Below are positions 31,189 through 33,459 of a DNA stretch of 33,459 nucleotides, in pieces. This DNA is from a bacterium. Its GTDB lineage: Bacteria; JAJVIF01; JAPKYR01. The DNA lies in assembly GCA_026394215.1 (NCBI GenBank), contig JAPKYR010000159.1:1-33459 (forward strand). Reading direction: 5' to 3'. The position numbers and the translations under genes are program-made. Below the pieces are notes generated by a model. That model did not search any database. It saw nothing but the letters and a program-made list of their open reading frames with translations, and had not been told where the DNA came from. Position 1 is the first letter of the stretch, and the number at the start of each line of letters is the position of its first letter.

Positions 31189-32382
31189 TTGATCAGGCCG
31201 AATTCTGAAAGATGGAAACGGTTTTTCTCGTCGGAGGCGTTCCAGGCTATTGTGAATTATGTGCGCGATACCGGGAAAAGTCTTCTTATCGATGAATTCC
31301 GGGTAAATATTCTCGGCACCTGGTTCACCCCCGCGCTTCTGGACAAGTATGAACTAAAATCATTCCTGGCCTTCCCGATCCTTCGAGAGGACAAGGTTGA
31401 GGGTCTGCTCTTTTTCTTCGGCGACATGGCGAGTATGTTCACCCAGACGCATATCGAGACGCTTGAGTACCTGTCGGGCGAGATCGCGATCGCTATCCGT
31501 AACGCGAGAATCCATCATGAGATCATGCTCCAGAATGACAGGAGAGCCGAGGAAATCCGCCTCGCCGAGAAAGTGCAGCAACATATCCTTCCTAAAATTT
31601 ACAGGGCTGAAAATATACGCGCGCAGGGAATAATCCGTCCTGCAAGGCAGTTGTCGGGGGATTATTTCGACATTGTCGAGCTGACTAATAATCGACTCGG
31701 AATCGCGATGGGCGACGTCAGCGGGAAGGGCGTTCCGGCAAGCCTTACCATGATGGCGATCATTAACTCGGTACGGGTTCTCGCGCATAAGGTAAAACGT
31801 CCGGATGAGATGCTCAAGGCTCTGAATGAGAGCCTGTACGAAGGGGACTCCAGCCTTGAGGATTTTTACCAGTATTCAACCGGCTTCTATGCAATCCTCG
31901 ACATGAAAACTCTGAAGTTGACATATTCGATAGCGGGAAGCGAGAAACCTCTCTGGTGGCACAGTGAGCAGAAATTCCTTTCGCAGCTTGAGGGCGAAGG
32001 GCTTCCGCTGGGGATGTTCGAAGGTGCAAAATATTCTGTGGAGAAAGCTCAGCTCGAACGAGATGACAAACTTGTGTTTTTCACCGACGGTGTTACCGAT
32101 GCGGTAAATCTGGATAAAAAACGGTATGGCAGGACTACCTTCTCGAATTCTGTCGAGAAGAATTGCCTCAAAGAAAGGCACAATCTGATCGATGCGCTGC
32201 TTAACGATGTGAGAGATTTCCAGCAGGGAGCCGATCCATTCGACGATATCGCCCTTATGGTCATTGAAATTACCGGGGAGGCGACGCCATTGGAAAGGCC
32301 CAAATTCAGGTCGAGCGCTGAATCGCTTATCATCGATACATCGAAGCACAGCCAGTCTCCCCTCTTTTCCGACGAGGATTAG
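31189..32382 (+). CDS. SpoIIE/RsbU-type phosphatase part of split gene
   Basis: This is the 3' part, in the same frame as the previous piece. It contains the end of a GAF domain (SLLIDEFRV...LKSFLAFPILREDKVEGLLFFFG...IETLEYLSGEIAIAIRNARIHHEI) and a complete PP2C/SpoIIE phosphatase domain. Motifs are EIRLAEKVQQHILP, SGDYFDIVEL, GIAMGDVSGKGVPASL, KLVFFTDGVTDAVN and DDIALMVIE, with the metal-binding aspartates in place. Such enzymes dephosphorylate anti-anti-sigma factors or similar regulators. The first possible start, TTG 31189, has a GGAG directly touching it, so re-initiation would be weak. It makes biological sense only joined to the upstream part: one protein of about 709 residues. Confidence 0.85.
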   Translation: MIRPNSERWKRFFSSEAFQAIVNYVRDTGKSLLIDEFRVNILGTWFTPALLDKYELKSFLAFPILREDKVEGLLFFFGDMASMFTQTHIETLEYLSGEIAIAIRNARIHHEIMLQNDRRAEEIRLAEKVQQHILPKIYRAENIRAQGIIRPARQLSGDYFDIVELTNNRLGIAMGDVSGKGVPASLTMMAIINSVRVLAHKVKRPDEMLKALNESLYEGDSSLEDFYQYSTGFYAILDMKTLKLTYSIAGSEKPLWWHSEQKFLSQLEGEGLPLGMFEGAKYSVEKAQLERDDKLVFFTDGVTDAVNLDKKRYGRTTFSNSVEKNCLKERHNLIDALLNDVRDFQQGADPFDDIALMVIEITGEATPLERPKFRSSAESLIIDTSKHSQSPLFSDED

Positions 32383-32405
32383 TTTTCCCCACCCTGATAC
32401 CGGTG

Positions 32406-32411
32406 TACAAT
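32406..32411 (+). promoter_or_regulatory. -10 box, near-leaderless gene
   Basis: TACAAT lies 9 nt before the ATG at 32421, with TTTTCC as a poor -35 17 bp upstream. The leader would be only a few nt, and there is no SD. Confidence 0.35.
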
Positions 32412-32420
32412 AGTAATTAA

Positions 32421-32684
32421 ATGTCGGGTTATTTCCTTAGAATACTTTATTACCTTGTCGTCGCGTTCGCGATCGGGACGGTAGCTCAGTATGCCACCGG
32501 ATACAGCAGGCAGCGTATTTTTACAACCTTTATTCTGGGATTCATCGGCGTGATGGCAGGGGACTTTGTCGCATATCATTTTCACCTTTTCGATTTCAGG
32601 TTCTTTGGGATATCTATCATGTGGTCGATTCTTGGGGCGGTTGTTTTCGTGCTGTTGTTCAGGCTGGTGCGCGGGCAATGGTAA
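32421..32684 (+). CDS. Small membrane protein, possibly GlsB/YeaQ-like
   Basis: This 87-residue protein has three hydrophobic helices separated by short loops: RILYYLVVAFAIGTVAQYATG, IFTTFILGFIGVMAGDFVAY and ISIMWSILGAVVFVLLFRLVRG. Length, helix number and the final LFRLVRG resemble the GlsB/YeaQ/YmgE family of small inner-membrane proteins, whose function is poorly known. The resemblance is loose. Confidence 0.5.
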   Translation: MSGYFLRILYYLVVAFAIGTVAQYATGYSRQRIFTTFILGFIGVMAGDFVAYHFHLFDFRFFGISIMWSILGAVVFVLLFRLVRGQW

Positions 32685-32763
32685 TTTGTATTTTACTCTG
32701 AACGTTTATTCCATCCGTTGCATCTTAAATAGCAGAACCAGCTAATGAAAGGGCGTACAAGCC

Positions 32764-33318
32764 ATGACCTTCCGGACAATCGCATTTTTCGCTTTGATCT
32801 TCGCGCTTATCAGCGTGGGGATTTACTGGTTCGTTAATCGTCCGACCGTCGAGGAAAGAGCATTAATTGGATTCTTTGGCGAATTCAAACAGGGCAAATA
32901 TGAGGAAGCCCAGGCATATACGGCTGTAAACGATTTCTGGCAGATGGCGTCTAAAACCTCTGTCATAGATACAAGCGGCGCAGAATATACAATAGGAGAT
33001 TATTTCCCTGAAGAAAGCAGACTGGCACTTCAGATATCTATTGAAAGCTATGTCAAACCCCATATCGCGAAATGGAAATACCTTTTCATGGACACGCAGC
33101 GGCTTTCCGAAGCTAGATCTGTCGTTCATTTCAGAATTGAGCTTGGCATTCGCGATTTCAGCAGCGGGAACCTTATCGCGGAAGCCGATGAGGGGCGGGT
33201 CGAGGGAACGGCTTATATGGTTCTGAAAGACGGCGAGTGGAAAGTGGACAGGTTTGACCTTGCGTTATTTTCAGATCAGGATCTTGAACTGGCGCCTTAT
33301 CTCGAAGAGGGAAACTGA
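32764..33318 (+). CDS. Membrane-anchored protein, unknown function
   Basis: This 184-residue protein has an N-terminal transmembrane helix or signal anchor (FRTIAFFALIFALISVGIYWFV) and an extracytoplasmic domain. The pattern FFGEFKQGKYEEAQAYTAVNDFW and the C-terminal EGTAYMVLKDGEWKVDRFDL suggest an NTF2-like (DUF4878-type) fold. The fold is an inference from secondary structure; no function can be assigned. It begins 79 nt after the preceding small membrane protein on the same strand. The SD is poor. Confidence 0.6.
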   Translation: MTFRTIAFFALIFALISVGIYWFVNRPTVEERALIGFFGEFKQGKYEEAQAYTAVNDFWQMASKTSVIDTSGAEYTIGDYFPEESRLALQISIESYVKPHIAKWKYLFMDTQRLSEARSVVHFRIELGIRDFSSGNLIAEADEGRVEGTAYMVLKDGEWKVDRFDLALFSDQDLELAPYLEEGN

Positions 33319-33379
33319 AAATTCCCGATTTCATAATTTTTTAATTATGGGTAAATTTGAATAATTTTCCGAATAATTC

Positions 33380-33388
33380 TGCTATTAT
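33380..33388 (+). promoter_or_regulatory. Extended -10 promoter of next gene
   Basis: TGC-TATTAT (33380-33388) is preceded by TTGAAT (33357-33362). A leader with the hairpin AGCCC/GGGCT and the SD AAAGGAG (33447-33453) follows, so the next gene must start just past the window's right edge. Confidence 0.6.
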
Positions 33389-33459
33389 TACCCGCACGAT
33401 TTTATTTTGATCCAGAGCCCAATAAGGAACCAGGGCTTAACTGTTCAAAGGAGATACGA

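Noticed and set aside
31174-31205. Selenocysteine reading of the in-frame TGA
   Set aside because: A hairpin follows, but its loop position and sequence do not look like a bacterial SECIS, and GAF domains have no known Sec site. Kept only as a low option.
1-33459. CRISPR arrays, tRNA and rRNA genes
   Set aside because: I read the intergenic stretches for spaced direct repeats and for cloverleaf patterns and found none. The palindromes described are not arrays.

Overview
This window is from a bacterial chromosome of moderate GC content, in a lineage I cannot name from sequence alone. The menaquinone gene belongs to the futalosine route (mqnD), and an HdrC/HdrB-type iron-sulfur pair points to anaerobic or microaerophilic redox metabolism. 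The cell envelope proteins (a lipobox lipoprotein, an AMIN/Amidase_3 amidase, a GspE/PilB ATPase, a Wzt-like ABC ATPase) suggest a Gram-negative-type envelope. TGA is used as a normal stop throughout. No tRNA, rRNA, CRISPR array, transposase or phage gene was found.

Layout. Positions 1-3244 hold an NTF2-like protein and mqnD (minus strand), a SAM methyltransferase (plus) and an exported protein (minus). Positions 3332-4560 carry two paralogous glycine-rich RRM RNA-binding proteins. Each has its own strong promoter, a conserved hairpin-forming leader and an intrinsic terminator, and they are separated and flanked by nested palindromes. Positions 4793-6452 are an AT-rich type II restriction-modification (R-M) module with a PmeII-like nuclease. 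Then come an orphan Wzt-like ABC ATPase, a membrane protein, a response regulator and hdrCB. The hdrCB leader looks like a transcription attenuator. Positions 11266-14928 are minus strand: a nucleotidyltransferase with a small partner protein, and a large PKD/PQQ-propeller lipoprotein. Positions 15232-18536 are a coupled GerMN-amidase pair. Next are a MATE transporter, deoC and efp (minus).

Between efp and trxA there is a promoter-bearing, T-tract-terminated, roughly 220-nt transcript unit. It can fold into a closing stem, a 15/15-nt central bubble and a terminal stem, which is the architecture of 6S RNA. trxA and a cysteine desulfurase follow. A second AT-rich R-M module (23670-25471) has a methyltransferase homologous along its length to the first one, but an unrelated, ApaLI-like nuclease.

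The right end holds membrane and exported proteins of unknown function, a GspE/PilB-type ATPase, and an intergenic candidate small RNA. It also holds a membrane-GAF-SpoIIE phosphatase gene whose GAF domain is split by an in-frame TGA. The window ends with a promoter and Shine-Dalgarno (SD) site for a gene lying just outside it.

The main points for follow-up are the 6S-like RNA, the RRM pair with co-conserved leaders, the two R-M modules with related methyltransferases, the in-frame TGA, the hdrCB attenuator, and several unrelated classes of nested intergenic palindromes. All assignments come from reading motifs; no database search was run.
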